Below are positions 34,063 to 45,090 of a stretch of 64,000 nt of DNA, piece by piece (the first letter of the stretch is position 1; each line of letters opens with the position of its first letter). The notes beneath the pieces are model-generated. The model did not search any database. It had not been told where the DNA came from and saw nothing but the letters and a program-made list of their open reading frames with translations. Location of the stretch: positions 77,001 through 141,000 of the forward strand of contig JBBBDQ010000331.1 of the NCBI GenBank assembly GCA_037127315.1, given 5' to 3'. The position numbers and the translations under genes are program-made. Source of the DNA: Ascarosepion bandense. Lineage: Eukaryota; Mollusca; Cephalopoda; Sepiida; Sepiidae.

Positions 34063-34119
34063 CTACTACAAAGTGCACATTTAGTTTCGACATTGAAAGG
34101 ACAATGTCTCATCAGGTAG
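34063..34119 (-). ncRNA. Hammerhead ribozyme motif, family C
   Basis: CTGATGA at 34115-34109, a perfect 7-bp stem II GACATTG/CAATGTC with loop TCCTTT, and GAAA at 34088-34085. The conserved C after GAAA pairs with G34069; stem III has A-T pairs (AAA/TTT) with one bulge; cleavage triplet GTA; stem I CTAC/GTAG of 4 bp. All conserved core bases are present. Confidence 0.75.
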
Positions 34120-34685
34120 TAAATATATGTTTTTGCCTGTGTATGTCTTACACGTTTCGTCTTTGAATAAGTTTATAATCCTTTAAAAACGATGCTTAAT
34201 TAAATTTAGAGTCTAAAATTCGTAAGTTCTAAAATTAATTTGAAATTTTTTTTTAAATGAAATTTAATTTTAATTTTAAAGTGAATTTAATAGTCAATTA
34301 CTAATACTGATTCCTATTTTTTTAAACATTAACATTAACGCACAAATAAATTGATTTTACGGTCTGCTGTTATGTATTTCAAATTAGCATTTACTTATAT
34401 TTTGATTGGTCATCATAGAATACGTAACAATGTCTTTCATATTGATGGAATTTGGGTAGTTTTGAAACTTTTATAACTCTTCATCTCATAATCAGCACCA
34501 TCACTTGACAAGACACAAGAAGTGTAGAAACAAAATAGGTAATTTATAGTGATGTTATAACATGCTTAAATTATAAATTTTACATAAATATTATTTGCTC
34601 TACTATATATTGAGCACTCTTTTAAGAATAGTGTTTTTATTTAGATATCGTAATTTTAATATATCCAAACCAACCAAATACTTGG

Positions 34686-34719
<34 letters not shown>

Positions 34720-35040
34720 GAAAAAAAAATCTTGCGATTTTTTTCGTGTGTTTTTGCTCTGCGTGACTGCCTTTTTGTTAACCCTTTTTGGTTAGTTTAG
34801 TATCGAGCACTTTTCTTTCCTTGTAGTTCGTTCCGTTTGAGGGTTTTTTTTTCTTTGCTGTGAAGAACTGTATGTATTGTCGGTCCTACGCAGCTTTCTT
34901 TTTTTTCCCCTCTTTGTCCAAAGCTCTATAGCCGAGGACAATAACGGAGTTAGATTCTGCTGGTTATTCGTGGTCTTTAAAAATTACTTGTGTAACATTT
35001 TAAGATTAGAATACGTACAGAGTCGGTTTTATTATTATTA

Positions 35041-35050
<10 letters not shown>
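34120..35050. other. AT-rich, no recognised gene
   Basis: Contains an AT tract (34688-34716). The stretch 34720-35000 has pyrimidine-rich blocks (34850, 34898-34915) and could be LTR-derived, but no termini were found. Confidence 0.4.
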
Positions 35051-35093
<43 letters not shown>

Positions 35094-35126
35094 AATTTTG
35101 TTATTACAATAGTTTATAAAAGCGTT

Positions 35127-35185
35127 ATATCACTACACCTAATTTTTCATGTTTCAGTACAATACTGTTCTTCTTCAGGTGATAT
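35127..35185 (-). ncRNA. Hammerhead ribozyme motif, family D
   Basis: Stem I is a perfect 7-bp ATATCAC/GTGATAT (35185-35179 and 35133-35127). Core CTGAAGA and GAAA (35155-35152) are intact; stem III CAT/GTG; cleavage site TA directly before stem I. Stem II is the weak part: AGTA/TACT can pair near the GAAA side, leaving unpaired bases on the other. Confidence 0.6.
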
Positions 35186-35290
35186 TTTAAACTAAAGGGT
35201 AAAGAACAACAGTAATTAAGAGGTGATTCTACGCTCCTCAAAGCCTTCAATCTCTTGAAGCCTTCCTCCCGGATGTAGTTTATCATTATA
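35186..35290 (-). repeat. Dispersed repeat shared with 41218-41265
   Basis: GAGGAGCGTAGAATCACC and CTCTTAATTACTGTTGTTC on the minus strand match the plus strand at 41225-41265. It lies directly upstream of the family-D motif in the same orientation. From 35290 to 36030 there is no recognised gene. Confidence 0.6.
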
Positions 35291-36034
35291 CCCAGGACTG
35301 GTAAATAGAAGGAAAAATAAGGATATATTAAAGATATTGACTTTACACGCTCTCTTGAAAATAAGGTTTGGAAAGAAACTCCCATAAATACTAGAGATAG
35401 CAATAACAGTGATCTTCAGGAGTCTAATTTCCTAGAAAACTCTTTTCCCTAAAGGATTTTATAAATTTCAGACGAGAGTAATCCCAATGATGAATATTTA
35501 CTGCAAAGAAAGGCCTAATTTCAAATTTTCGCAACGCATGCAAGGCTGAAACACCCCTTTCATATCTGACTGCCGACGTCGCATCCTAATTTCTGTTTAC
35601 CTGTGAGTGCAATCGAATATAATGTAAGCAGATGAAAAGAAGCCCTTAATAGAATGTCCATTAGTTGTCCGGTCTTCATTGCACTCCCACAATCTCGAAA
35701 CATCTTTTTCCCACAAGAGTAAACATTTGTAAACTGCTTTGTAAGCCACAAAATAATTGCCACTTTCCACCGATTCCGATAAATCACCTCCTGCTTTTAG
35801 CATGGGTATTCAATGCGTCGTCTTGTAATTTATATTTCTCTGGGGAAAAGAGTCAGATGTAGAATTGAAAGAAAGAAATACAGAGAAAATGCAGGGCAAA
35901 GAGTGTGTGTGGGTGTGTATGGAGGAGGGGAGAGATTTTATGTGCGTATGTAGAGGTTGAGATAAATATTTATAAACATTGGTAAGTTATAAACATATGT
36001 ACTAGCGATCATGCTTCGTTAAAAACGATCAGTG

Positions 36035-36405
36035 GGAAGATTTTATTAATTTCTTTTATTTAATTTTTTTCAGTATTCTTACATGTTTTCCTTTTTGCTG
36101 GAGATAGTGATTGTAAAAATGTTACATAATGAGTAAATATCCAATCGTTTTCAGCCACTTCGCTGGCCATTCTCAAGGGTGTTATCTTCCAGATGTTGTA
36201 TATTTTCTGAAAAAATAAAATAAAAATTAATAAAATTAGCAACATCGGAAAAATAACAGCCTTGAAAATAGCCAGTGAATTGGCTGAAAGCGCTGAGAAA
36301 ATTTAATCATTAGCATTCGTTATGGAATCATTAGCATTCCTTATCTCCAGCACAAAGGAAACATGTAAGATTACTGGGAAAATTAAATAAAAGAAATTCA
36401 TAAAA
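36035..36405. repeat. Fold-back (inverted-repeat) element, arms about 150 bp
   Basis: Left arm has ATTTTATTAATTTCTTTTAT, TTACATGTTTTCCTTTTTGC, GGAGATA and the antisense of GGCCAGCGAAGTGGCTGAAA. The right arm has TAGCCAGTGAATTGGCTGAA, TATCTCCAGCACAAAGGAAA and AAATAAAAGAAATTCATAAA. The arms pair head to head around about 36220. Confidence 0.75.
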
Positions 36406-36464
36406 TCTATTCTGGCGGTCGCTTTGTAAAAAAATATCGCTTCCCAAATATACATTATTTAGAG

Positions 36465-36470
<6 letters not shown>

Positions 36471-36529
<59 letters not shown>

Positions 36530-36550
36530 TTATGTGTGTGTGTGTGTGTG
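36471..36550. repeat. CA/TG microsatellite
   Basis: About 27 CA units, then ATATATTTA, then a TG tract ending in a G run. Confidence 0.95.
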
Positions 36551-36557
36551 GGGGGGG

Positions 36558-37094
36558 TTCCGGCTTTTTCTTTTCCAATCTTTTCACTCTTTTCTCTGTT
36601 TTTTTTTCAATTGGAGTAGATAGACTAAACTATCGCCCGGTTCACACTCCGCCCACGTGTATTGAACAGGTGAAAAGGCTCATCGCTTGTTCCCTGTTTA
36701 GGATGTGGTTTCCGGCTTTTTCTTTTCCAATCTTTTCACCCTTTTCACTTTTTTTTTTCAATTGGAGTAGATAGACTAAACTATCGCCCGGTTCACACTC
36801 CACCCACGTCTATTGAACAGGTGAAAAGGCTCATCCCTTGTTCCCTGTTTAGGATGTGGTTTTCGGCTTTCTCTTTTCCAATCTTTTCACTCTTTTCTTT
36901 TTTCAATTGGAATAGATAGACTAAACTATCACTCGGTTCACACTCCACCCTCGTCTATTGAACAGGTAAAAAGGCTCATCCCTTGTTCCCTGTTTAGGAT
37001 GTGGTTTCCAGCTTTCTCTTTTCCAGTCTTTTCACTCTTACGTAGCCCCCTGCGCATCAGTGGCGTTACAGCCTTGCTCGGGATGATATGATTA

Positions 37095-37100
<6 letters not shown>
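36558..37100 (+). repeat. About 150-bp unit repeated three times in a LINE 3' UTR
   Basis: Units start at 36558, 36710 and 36861, with a partial fourth at 37006. Each runs TTCCGGCTTTTTCTTTTCC to AACAGGTGAAAAGGCTCATC and CCCTGTTTAGGATGTGG. The partial unit continues as the LINE 3' end CCCCCTGCGCATCAGTGGCG, TTGCTCGGGATGATATGATT. Part of the unit also occurs at 61978-62050. Confidence 0.9.
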
Positions 37101-37147
<47 letters not shown>

Positions 37148-37298
37148 GAAGTAATAAGTCCAGCATGAATAAAGTTTAAAGTGATTTATTTTTCTAAGGA
37201 AATGAATTTTATTTGACAGATTTATATAATTTCAAACGTTATTTTTAGAGTATACTTAATATTTGAGTAGACGCTCCATTTCATTTATTTATTAAACA

Positions 37299-37354
<56 letters not shown>

Positions 37355-37355
<1 letters not shown>

Positions 37356-37663
37356 TCAGTCTGTTAAGTGCCATACGTTATACACGCTTTGGGCGATCAT
37401 GTATCGAAAGAGACATAACTGACTGGGCAGAAGATTATCACGTAGTATGTTGCCATTGCTTTTTGCGGTAGACTGGCTGCCAGCCAAGGCTATAGTGCCC
37501 AATGTGTCCTATTATTTAGCCCATAACTGGAGAGAAGAGAGGAATTAATACTTTCCCAAGGGTATTTGTGGATAAGTGAATGCAAGTAATTCAACTAGAA
37601 TTCAAACTTGGTTCGCCGATTTGTCGCTCCGAGTCAATATCCACTGCACCACAACGCACATTA
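37355..37663 (-). mobile_element. tRNA-SINE inserted in AT tract
   Basis: Full-length minus-strand copy: CAGTCAGTCTGTTAAGTG at the 3' side, CACTGCACCACAACGCACAT head at the other. AT-rich sequence on both sides hides the duplication. From 37664 to 38370 only an AT tract (37909-37957) and no gene is seen. Confidence 0.92.
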
Positions 37664-37903
37664 TATACTCAGCGCTATTTAGTTCTTCAGCACTAGATTG
37701 AACAATTTTGGCTGCTGGAGTTTGTTTACATTGTGTGTATAACATGCTTAAATCTGCCTTCCTCTGCCGTGTACCGATAACTTAGAGGTAAAATCTCCGA
37801 CTGATGTCAAATCAGTCGGGTGTCAATCCCAGCTAGAAGCAATCATGTGTCTAGCCGTAATGATGAACTGTGATGCAGAGAATCAGAACTGTTTGCGGTG
37901 GTA

Positions 37904-37960
<57 letters not shown>

Positions 37961-38373
37961 TTTTTTTTATCGTCTATAAGATGGATGTTGTAGTCAAACA
38001 AAAGAAAGAATCTACGTTATGTACCTCCATTCAATTGTAAAAAAAAGAAAAAAGAAAAAAAAAGGCATATCATGATGTTAAAAGAGCTCAAACTTAATAC
38101 AAAGAAAGTTTTATCATCAAAATGTTTATGCTATTATTAAGCGGAAAGATCAAATCTTGTTGTTATTATGTTTTTAATTTTTTTAAATCCTTTCTAACAC
38201 GTTTAAAATTTTAATTAAAATTTCATTTTTTGTTTTCCGCCAGCGATTCACGCTATGCTTACGTAAGGTGATAGTAAAGAAAATGGAATCGGTCGAGTAA
38301 AATGATTTTGGGGCTGGTAAATTTTCCCTCGCTGTCGACCTCCGGTCGAGTGATAACTTTTTCAAATCTCAAA

Positions 38374-39088
38374 ATATGACAAGAAAGGACTAAAATAAAC
38401 TGCAAGAAAACCGAATGCATGGTCATTAACAAAAAGAGCAGCCCAAAATGCCAAATACAGGTTCGGGGGATACTAAAATCTAGCAGGTACGAAAATTTAA
38501 ATATTAGGGAAGTGTTCTAACAGAAGACGGAAAGTGCGACACATAGATCCGAAGGCGAATTGGCATGGTGAAGGACGCGTTCCAGAAGCTGAGTAGTGTT
38601 AAGAGACAGGAAAATTTTGCTAGAAACAAAGAAGAAAGCACTGGATTGCTATGTGATGTCAGTTCTTCAATATGGTAGTGAATGCTGGACAATATCATCA
38701 AAGATGAAGGAAAATCTTAAAGCAACTGAAATGTGGTTCTAGAGAAGGATGCTGCGGATATCATGGATCGAGCATGTGAGCAATGATGAGGTTTTGGAAA
38801 TGATGTAAACGAAAAGGAATTTAATACTGAGCATTAGGAAATGGCAGGAAAGGCCCTGGGATATGCAATGAGGGAAGAGGGCTTGGGGAACCTGATACTA
38901 ACAGGTTACATAGAGGGAAAAAGAGATAGAGGAAAGCTGCGGATAACATATTTGAAGGGCCTGAGCAGGTGGATGACAGAACGGCGGTTGTATGGTGTTA
39001 CAGAAGAAAGTTAGCTAAGAGCCACAAGGATAGGTAGACGTGGAAAGCCATAATCGCCTACGTCCTGAAAGAACAAGGCACATAGAAA
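38374..39088 (+). pseudogene. RTE-like LINE 3' part, decayed
   Basis: Starts in the [21 protein letters not shown] block and follows the intact copy to the last codons (AYVLKEQGT), with TAG and TAA stops and frameshifts. The short minus frame at 38504-38701 is its shadow. Lacks a GAA tail of note (AGAAAAAGAAT). Confidence 0.85.
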
Positions 39089-39102
39089 AAGAATGTGTTG
39101 TG

Positions 39103-39161
<59 letters not shown>

Positions 39162-39301
39162 TAAAAAAAATGAATTGTTTGAAGATTATTTTTTATCGAT
39201 ACTCGTATTTAAGTAGATATTCTGTTTTTAATGAATCAGTATTATATATTTATATCTACTGGCCTGATTATTTACGATAAATTTTTATTACGAAAATGTG
39301 T

Positions 39302-39397
39302 GCCCTTCGGCAGGATTCGTACCTGCGACCCCTATCTATATAGGGGAAGCTACCATTTGATCTGGTAACGTCTTAGACCTCTCGACCACGAATAGCC
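39302..39397 (-). tRNA. tRNA-like sequence (Leu/Ser type), left arm; probably SINE-related
   Basis: Minus strand has an A-box-like GTGGTCGAGAGGTCTAAGAC, a possible anticodon arm TACCA-loop-TGGTA, a long variable arm CCCCTAT-ATAG-ATAGGGG and a T arm GCAGG-TACGAAT-CCTGC. A long variable arm is typical of Leu and Ser tRNAs. The presumed loop GATCAAA lacks the usual T33 and the acceptor stem does not pair, so a functional tRNA is unlikely. Confidence 0.5.
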
Positions 39398-39574
39398 TCC
39401 AGTCTCAACGAGGTTTTTATCAAGCCTATATAACACAATTTTCGATCCATCGTAAACAAACATATCTGCTCTGAAATGTATCGTAATGTCAACAAATGTA
39501 AACATGTTACGGAAATCAACGAATTTTTCAAATTGTGTTATATAGGCTTGATAAAACACTCGTTTAGATTGGAG

Positions 39575-39670
39575 GCTATTCGTGGTCGAGAGGTCTAAGA
39601 CGTTACCAGATCAAATGGTAGCTTCCTCTATATAGATAGGGGTCGCAGGTTCGAATCTCTGCCGAATGGC
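39575..39670 (+). tRNA. tRNA-like sequence, right arm; probably SINE-related
   Basis: Mirror of the left-arm copy; here the B-box reads GGTTCGAATCT and the variable arm has one mismatch (CTCTAT/ATAGGGG). Same objections to function. Confidence 0.5.
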
Positions 39671-40089
39671 ACACATTTTCATAATAAGAATTTATCGTAA
39701 ATAATCAGGCCAGTAGATATAAATATATAATACTGTTTCATTAAAAACAGAATATCTACTTAAATACGAGTATCGATAAAAAATAATGTTCAAACAATTC
39801 ATTTCAAATTGTCGGTTGCTTATAACCAAGTTTCGTTAAAATTTGTTGATTTCCGTAATGTATATATATATATATAACATTAAGTCATTTAGCGTCCACC
39901 ATAATTTACCTTGACTTTTCAGTTAAACTGATGATTATTTTTTACCTTCCGTTTATAAGTACATGTTGCACAATATAATTCCTACAATTGCCTCGATAAA
40001 TTCTATCAGAGGCTGAAAATCTTCGGCTAAGATAAGTTTTCCTCCTGTCATTATTTATATAATTCCTTGTCTCTGTCTTTCTGTCCTCG

Positions 40090-40127
<38 letters not shown>

Positions 40128-40229
40128 AACTCAAGTAGCAGTCCGAACATTGTCTCTTTATTATTCGAGTCGCTGTGTAGCGTATTTGCTTTTTTCTTTG
40201 GGTTTCGTCATTTGAAATTGAGGGAGGAA

Positions 40230-40275
40230 GAAAGGGACGCGCTGAGAGAGAGAGAGAGAGAGAGAGAGAGGGTGG
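40230..40275. repeat. GA dinucleotide repeat
   Basis: About fifteen GA units within a purine-rich stretch to 40320. The minus frames with runs of S and L here are artefacts. From 39870 to 40600 there is no recognised gene. Confidence 0.9.
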
Positions 40276-40599
40276 GGGAGAGAAGAAAAAGAAATGGTTT
40301 GGGAAGTAAAAAGGGAGAAGGACTGGAAATGTAAAAGGAGCCACTGTTGTGCCGACGAGGAGAGTAGCAATGTCGAAATGGATATGAAACATTAATAAAT
40401 ATGACGAGCATACGAATTCCCTAAAGTCTTGAAAGGCAGGAGGATCGGTTACGGCACATAACGGGACTGTGGCTTTATTAAATCGACCAACAATTGATAT
40501 TTATCTATAAAATGGAAAATTTTTTGTTTGTTTGTCTGCTGTAAACGGCAAAATAATTACATGCATCACTCCAAAATTTGGGACTATATTCTTTTTTCC

Positions 40600-40964
40600 T
40601 GAAGAGAATTGAAGCAAAAGAAAAAAATTAAAATACTCCTACAGAAGATAATGAATGAAATCAAAAAGAAAAGATTAAACATCAACGGTAAGAAGGTAGA
40701 ATACGTGGTCGTTAGCAAAAGGATGGTCCCAAAATGCAAATTGCGAATCGGAGATAAAATAATCAAACAAGTAGAAAAATGTAAATATCAAAGAAAATTT
40801 TTAACAGTGGACAGAAAATGCGATACTGAAATCCGAGGTCACATCGGAATAGCCAAAGATACCTTTCCAAAGTTAAGAAGAATATTAAGAAACAAAGAAA
40901 AGGATACTGAAATGTTACGTCATATCTTTCCTTCTATATGATCGTGAACACTCGACAATCTCCC
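40600..40964 (+). pseudogene. Divergent RTE-like LINE fragment
   Basis: Frame 40609-40941 aligns with the intact RT from the KLQDLIQK block (LLQKIMNEIKKKRLNING), through VVVSKRMVPKCKLRIGDKII and DRKCDTEIRGHIGIAKDTF to a broken RVLDCYVM region. Just past the frame, AACACTCGACAATC matches the CWTISS codons, and similarity stops abruptly at 40964 where the LTR-like segment starts. Confidence 0.75.
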
Positions 40965-41185
40965 TGTTATAGTGGAACATCCTGCCATCCCGAGAATAGA
41001 ATGCTCTAGACTATAAGATACGGTGATGAGCGGTGCGAAGAGACAGCAAATGTCTTAGGCGAAGGCATTCTCTATTTGATAGTGTATTCCGCTCCTACTC
41101 GTTGATTGCTTATCTGTATCTTATTGTTAATTGTACGTTCGTACAATAAATCCGTTATATCTATTTCCTGGTCCTGGGCATGACA
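40965..41185 (+). mobile_element. Candidate short LTR
   Basis: A 221-bp segment starts TGTTATAGTGGAACATCC and ends CCTGGGCATGACA (TG...CA). AATAAA lies at 41145-41150, 35 bases before the end. It interrupts the RTE fragment. No matching target duplication and no second LTR found, so it may be part of a decayed element. Confidence 0.4.
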
Positions 41186-41399
41186 GTAAACTGCATCCGG
41201 CAGCAAGGCCTCTGATTGAAAGGTTGTGAGGAGCATGGAATCACCTCTTAATTGCTGTTGTTCCCCGGTCCACCCTGACTCGGAGTGGTAGAACCTGTTA
41301 GAGTCCCAGCTTACTTGGGTCAAAACACTATGAAAATATAAAAATACACTTTTTAGAAGTATACACACAAAATAGACTTTTGTAAAAAAATATACATTT

Positions 41400-41660
41400 T
41401 TGAAAGAAAAATATTACCAACAACACATTTAAATTCTCAGCAAACAATTTTTGAATACAAGACTAGAAGACATTTTCAGTTTTCTAAAATAAAAAAAAGA
41501 TAAAAATAAAATATTTTCATTAAAATCTGACTAAATCAACCTTCTCACTATAACCGAACATTTAAAGAAAATAGCTTAAAACCCCACCCTTTTGGTATTA
41601 AATAACCCACAAAGGTGTTGATATGCCGTTAAACAAACTGAAAAAAAAATCTATTTCCTG
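41400..41660 (+). repeat. Dispersed repeat related to 47230-47350
   Basis: AACCGAACATTTAAAG, ATTAAATAACCCACAAAGGT and GATATGCCGTTAAACAAA match the reverse complement of 47235-47330. The second copy is joined to a Helitron-like 5' half, so this may be the 3' half of a Helitron-like variant. Confidence 0.5.
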
Positions 41661-41859
41661 TGTCGAGTACCATTCTTCCACTGATCTTTACACTGATATT
41701 CTTTTCCGGGATATATCACTCCCCAAAGAGAACTTTATTTCTCCAGAAGGATACTAAGGATACCACAAATTAAATATATGAACAACATGGAATTTTTTTT
41801 TTTAAAGGGGAAACAAGAATGACACTTATACACAACGGCATCATGAACTGCTGAAAAAT

Positions 41860-42375
41860 GTGGAAAGAGAGTTTAGAAAATCCGATGGTCACAAGACAGA
41901 TTGAAGGTAAGAGAGACAAAGGAAAACAGCTAATAACCTGCTTAGTGAGCTTTATTATATCAGTCAGTTAAGTGTCGTACGTGATACTTGCTTGGGAGAT
42001 CATGTTTTGAAAGAGACATGACTGACTAGTCAGAAGATTCTCTTGTAGTGGTTTGCCATTTTTTCTGCGGTAGACTGGTTGCCAACCAAGGCTATAGAGT
42101 CCAGTCTGTCCTGCTATTTGATTACTAGCTGTAGGGAGAAAAGATGGGTTAGTATCTTTCCCAAGTGATAGTAAGTGAATATAACGAGTTCAACTGGAAA
42201 TCGAACTCGGCTCTCCGACTCCTCATTCCGATCTAATATCCACAACGTACAATCTCTGGCGGGAAAAAAAATTCAGTAGCGATAACAAAAAAAAAAAGAA
42301 AAGACTATTATTAAGAGTTACAAAGGACAAGGAAATGTGGAGAGCCATAACCATATACGTGCTGAAGCACAAAGA
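41860..42375 (+). pseudogene. RTE-like LINE 3' end interrupted by SINE
   Basis: Left part reads ESLENPMVTRQIEGKRDKGK (41872-41935), right part RVTKDKEMWRAITIYVLKHK (about 42314-42372). Between them is the SINE. The copy runs into a GAA tract at 42371. Confidence 0.75.
41960..42250 (-). mobile_element. tRNA-SINE nested in RTE fragment
   Basis: Minus-strand copy, divergent, with CAGTCAGTTAAGTGTCGTACG at the low-coordinate end and a decayed head at about 42250. Confidence 0.85.
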
Positions 42376-42420
42376 AGAAGAAGAAGAAGAAGAAGAAGAA
42401 GAAAAGAAAAAGAAGAAGAA
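42371..42420. repeat. GAA microsatellite at RTE 3' end
   Basis: About fifteen GAA units directly following the LINE coding end. Confidence 0.92.
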
Positions 42421-42749
42421 TTGAAAATTTCTAAAAAATAAATTTATTTTAAACATCGACACTTACTTTTTATTTCTCTTTCAAAAGTGAAGGTTTCTGT
42501 TCTGATGACATATGCATTCATAGTTGTGATAAGAATGATCTTGAACAAAGAGTTAACATCATTTATCAAGTGTTTCAAGAAAGAGGACCCATGGTAAATC
42601 TTCCCAAAACATAAACTATGATCTGTAATTGGAATAAACAATTATGAAAAATCAGAATGTGGAATTAGTAAATACTAAACATATTGTGGTTTACTGATTA
42701 ATTATATCAGATTTAGTATAAAAGATAAAGAAATTGAACACCAATAGTT

Positions 42750-43170
42750 CGTCTCCAATGTGCCGTGTTCCTTAAGAACGTAGGCGATCATCGCCTTCGA
42801 CATCTCCCTATCCCTTGTAGCTCTTAACACCCCTTCTGTTAGCCATGGTCTGCCATCAATCTGCTGAAGTTTATCGTGTTCCGCGTTGATTTCCCCTGTC
42901 TCTCCTCCCCCCCAATGATTCCCGTGATTATCAAATTCTCCAAGCCCCCCTTTCTCATTACATGTCCCAGAAACTTCAGCTATCTTTTTCTGATGTTAAA
43001 TATCAGTTTCTATTACGTTTCCATCCTTTCCAAAACCTCGTCATTGCTGACATGTTCGGCTCATGGTATCCTCAGCATCTTTCTGTAGAACCACATTTCG
43101 GTTGCTTCCAGTCCTTCCCTCATATTTAATGAGATTGTCCAACAATTGCTGCCATACTGAAGGACAGGAC
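42750..43170 (-). pseudogene. RTE-like LINE 3' fragment
   Basis: Minus strand, from the LQYGSNCWT-like region at 43165 to the AYVLKEHGT-like end at about 42752. Antisense frame 42876-43088 is a shadow. The following 43175-43620 has no recognised gene. Confidence 0.8.
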
Positions 43171-43639
43171 AGACCGAATAGCTACAAAACCAAAAACAGT
43201 GAACTAAAAACTTGAATCATAATCTTAAACAGCTTTGTTAGATCAATACTTCCATATGGATATCATACATGGCGCCAAACCTGTTCAGCGATGTCTAATC
43301 TGAAAGCTGTCTAAACTTTCTTTTAGATCAGAGATTAAAAATAGCTTTGAGCGATGAAATATATAGGTCTTCGCATGGACAATCCTTTTATGAACCTTAA
43401 AGAGTGATGCTCTAGAATCAGAAAGAATTGTACCTGTCTTTACTTTATTTCTATAGCTGCATCTACTGCTAGGAAGGTTGGTTCTCACTATCTAGCCAGA
43501 AAGTTTTTTCTTGTCAGAATCCATTTTGCACATTTATAAATCTGCCATTCGTCTTTGCATTGATTAGTTATCATATCTAGTCGTGTGCTCTAGCTATTCA
43601 AGGTTCTCGACAAAATAAAAAAAGGATCTGCAATGCAAT

Positions 43640-44030
43640 CGTTCTTGACTTGGCATCTCAACTTGTCACTTTCTCACCAATATGATGTGGCTTCCATCTG
43701 TCTTTTCTACGTGAAGTTAAGCGTGCTACTAGATTGGTATCTAGGTCCCACCCTTTTACCGTTGAAATCATTAAATATAGCCGCTACTTTTACACCAACA
43801 GTTTCTTTTCTCGCACTTTCCACATATGAAACTCCCTTCCATTTACTTGCATCCCTGATGGCTACAATGTAAAAAATTGAAATCCTACGTTAATTGCTGC
43901 TTTCTATCTTCTGGAATCCGTTAATCTTTTATCCTTTCTTCAATACCAAGTGTTTTCTCTCGCTCTAACCCATTGCGTACTTGTAGCAGTCCCGCTTTGC
44001 TCGAAGCAAATTGATTAAAAAAAAACCCCC
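43640..44030 (+). pseudogene. jockey/CR1-like LINE C-terminus and 3' end
   Basis: Reading across frames gives RSHPFTVEIIKYSRYFYTN, SFFSRTFHIWNSLPFTCIPD and GYN, then a 3' UTR ending CAGTCCCGCTTTGCTCGAAG and AAATTGATTAAAAAAAA. The fragment matches 57820-58040 on the other strand. Confidence 0.8.
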
Positions 44031-44289
44031 CAAAAACTCTCTTCTTCACTATTTTCTTCTGTTATCATTCATACTGTTTATTTTCCCGACTACTACAATC
44101 TTAACCTTTTTATGTCTTGGATCAACTCGTATTTGCTATCTTGCCAGAGAACTTCATCAAAGCAAGGATACAGAAAACAATGATAGGGATAAAGCAAAAT
44201 GGTGGTCAGAACGGACGCAATCTTGAGTCGGAAATAGTAGGGTAAACTGGAACCGAAGAGTAGGTGGGAATAAAAAGGGCAGGCTGGAA

Positions 44290-44410
44290 AATTAATTCAA
44301 AATCAATTTGTTTTCGTAACAAAAAGGAACGAGGAGAGGCTGGAATAAACGTACAGAATGGAATAAGTTCATTCAAAATCAGTTTGTTTTTGGAACTTTT
44401 TTAAAGTCAA
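44290..44410 (+). repeat. Short tandem duplication, about 75 bp
   Basis: TTCAAAATCAATTTGTTTTCG near 44298 and TTCAAAATCAGTTTGTTTTTG near 44372, each preceded by GGCTGGAAA-like sequence. Confidence 0.6.
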
Positions 44411-45090
44411 TTGTTTAAATTGAACCTTACCTTAATCTGATTTCACACAATAGTAATTCCTTACTTTATGAAATTTAAGACAGAAACTTATCTTAAATAC
44501 AGTAGTCCTGTCATCAACGTAATTCGAGCTGTGATTGATTGAATATGTCAGCTACTGTCTGTCAACACCCCAAGTATGGCGTCCGGAAGTGCCAAATTTT
44601 TATGTATCTAAAAAAACCCGGTTTCTGTTTTTTAACTGCATAGCTAGCCATAACTTAATATTTTCATCAATTACATAATATTTTATACAATGTTCGTTTA
44701 ACATTATAGCTGGATGATTGAATATGCTTGCTAAATAAATAAAAATTGAAATTGCTTTCAAAATAATTTTACAATTTAATAACAAAGAATGAAATTAAAA
44801 TAACCCAGTAAGGTTATAAAATATTATGCTAATTATTAATATTTTTATTATGCCTTATTCATATTAATTAGTAAGATAACTAAGTAAAAATATCTAATTT
44901 AATTTTTACATAACTGTAGATGTTATGAATAAGTATCTATATTTTTGTACATGTCATACTGTATTTATGCAATATCTTGAAGAGAAAGGAATTTCGGGAA
45001 TATTTTGTGGCCATGAAAAAGGCCGTGGTGTTTTCTTAATTGGCACTCCAATCCTCCTCACTGTTTAGCTGCTTTTCCAGGTACAGGTAT

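Larger units (their letters stand above)
39167..39808. repeat. Fold-back element with tRNA-like arms
   Basis: Two arms of about 270 bp (39167-39440 and 39535-39808) are reverse complements with few differences, around a spacer of about 95 bp. The outer ends read AATTGTTTGAAGATTATTTT and the complement. Each arm holds one tRNA-like sequence (separate entries). Confidence 0.9.

Noticed and set aside
39302..39670. Two functional tRNA genes in opposite orientation
   Set aside because: A and B boxes and arms are present, but T33 is missing, the acceptor stem does not pair, and both sit within a fold-back repeat.
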